22,567 nt of DNA from Thaumarchaeota archaeon S13 (GTDB lineage: Archaea; Thermoproteota; Nitrososphaeria; Nitrososphaerales; Nitrosopumilaceae). Every line of letters starts with the position of its first letter. Within the stretch, counting starts at the first letter, position 1. The position numbers were made by a program, and so were the translations under genes. Of this stretch, positions 22,125 through 22,567 are shown one piece after another. The notes under the pieces are model-generated. The model worked only from the letters and a program-made list of their open reading frames with translations, was not told the origin of the DNA and did no database searches. Where the stretch lies: the NCBI GenBank assembly GCA_003724275.1, contig RHFA01000060.1:1-22567 (forward strand). The letters run 5' to 3'.

Positions 22125-22553
22125 CGAGAGATCGTCGATCCACAGACCATAAAGATCTCGGTCAAAAATTTTACGCCCTTGGGGCAACTTGCTGCCGGGC
22201 AGGACTGCGCAGGCCGTCTGTGCCCCGCCGCGGCCCGCGCGCCTCGAGCCCTGCGTTAGGGCGCAGGCCCATTGACCCGGGGTGCGGCCCTGCTGGTGTA
22301 TGGGCCTGCCGTGCCTGCGCGCAAACGCGCGCCCCATGTGGTCGCATGACAGCCCGTCACGGCCGGAAATGGCCGACGTGCAGTCCCGCCGCATGCGCTG
22401 CCCTGGCGGGCATTTTGGGCAGGCCTTCCCCCCGCACTGCCCCTTGTGCAGCCTGTGTATCCCGCCGCCGTTCCCTGTCCAGCCCTCCATGCGCGCGTCC
22501 CAGGCGTCCCGGTGCGGCGACCCTGGCGGCTTTTGGATCTCCAGCTTGACCAC
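21786..22553 (-). CDS. Read-through frame of copies A and B (255 residues)
   Basis: GTG 22553 opens copy A (MVKLEIQKPPGSP, KACPKC, RRDC, LSCDHMGRAFARRH), close to copy C. After HGRPIHQ the reading differs because A lacks 4 bases present in C. Sixteen residues later an 8-base deletion brings the frame back (RRAGRGGA, compare RRAGRVGA in C). The stop used by C is absent in A, so the frame runs through a linker (AVLPGSKLPQGRKIFDRDLYG) into copy B. Copy A also lacks the first Cys of CDELSC. This may be a decaying copy that happens to stay open or a real two-domain fusion; decay seems likelier because B keeps its own promoter and start. Confidence 0.5.
   Translation of the reverse strand: MVKLEIQKPPGSPHRDAWDARMEGWTGNGGGIHRLHKGQCGGKACPKCPPGQRMRRDCTSAISGRDGLSCDHMGRAFARRHGRPIHQQGRTPGQWACALTQGSRRAGRGGAQTACAVLPGSKLPQGRKIFDRDLYGLWIDDLSMGTLEARDAPKSPAQDAWDERMKDWMEGGDRILALGQEYRRRYREKVCSGCSHEQKVRRDCASLSPNCDELECGHMTRAFARRHRRDIERHMASHPLAVRIRLNAGLASRRQ
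22147..22154 (-). promoter_or_regulatory. TATA box of copy B
   Basis: On the minus strand CTTTATGG is centred ~27 bases before ATG 22124. A second AT-rich run follows at 22165-22173. Together they are the only AT-rich patch inside the A-B read-through frame. Confidence 0.55.
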
Positions 22554-22567
22554 GGGCGGCGCCGTGG

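Noticed and set aside
21800..22549. Plus-strand open frame (249 residues) opposite copies A and B
   Set aside because: Pro/Arg/Cys-rich shadow; the minus strand has repeated conserved modules and TATA boxes.
1..22567. CRISPR array, rRNA, IS element or transposase
   Set aside because: No regularly spaced direct repeats, no rRNA-like sequence and no transposase motifs were seen on either strand.

Overview
The window looks archaeal and most likely comes from a GC-rich ammonia-oxidising thaumarchaeon (Nitrososphaerota), possibly of the Cenarchaeum/sponge-symbiont kind. The evidence is indirect: an Amt ammonium transporter beside a winged-helix protein, a type I glutamine synthetase, an F420:NADP oxidoreductase, a PPOX-fold flavin/F420 protein, and archaeal TATA boxes about 26-30 bases upstream of most start codons, including GTG and TTG starts. 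That spacing implies mostly leaderless mRNAs and was used to choose starts. No rRNA or taxonomic marker is present, so the assignment is inference.

Region 1 (1-5.45 kb) is an accessory, defence-like block. It opens with two tandem paralogues of a YwgA/SocA-like protein (the first cut by the window edge), followed by a short, probably truncated reading frame. An abruptly AT-rich insert (about 1140-4591) carries a type IIG (Eco57I-like) restriction-modification enzyme split into a nuclease frame and a methyltransferase/specificity frame at a run of nine T. Downstream lies a HEPN-like gene whose reading frame is also broken, at a run of four C.

Region 2 (5.45-16.2 kb) is GC-rich core genome: glnA and a KamA-family radical SAM aminomutase on the minus strand; divergent from the latter, an MscS channel overlapping a PRPP synthetase; then a winged-helix protein divergent from amt across a palindrome-rich promoter; a RecB/MGME1-like nuclease; a histidine phosphatase divergent from an F420:NADP oxidoreductase; a small membrane protein and a PPOX protein. 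Nitrogen assimilation (amt, glnA, aminotransferase) and possible osmoadaptation (KamA next to MscS) are the themes.

Region 3 (16.2-22.57 kb) holds a hairpin-rich convergent spacer, a class I aminotransferase with a TTG start, a tRNA-Arg(TCG), a large secreted pyrolysin/TPPII-like subtilase, and a tandem family of small cysteine/histidine-rich proteins in three copies. The first of these has lost its stop and reads into the second. Genes are tightly packed; two convergent pairs share their stop codons on one CTAG. No CRISPR array, rRNA or transposase was seen.
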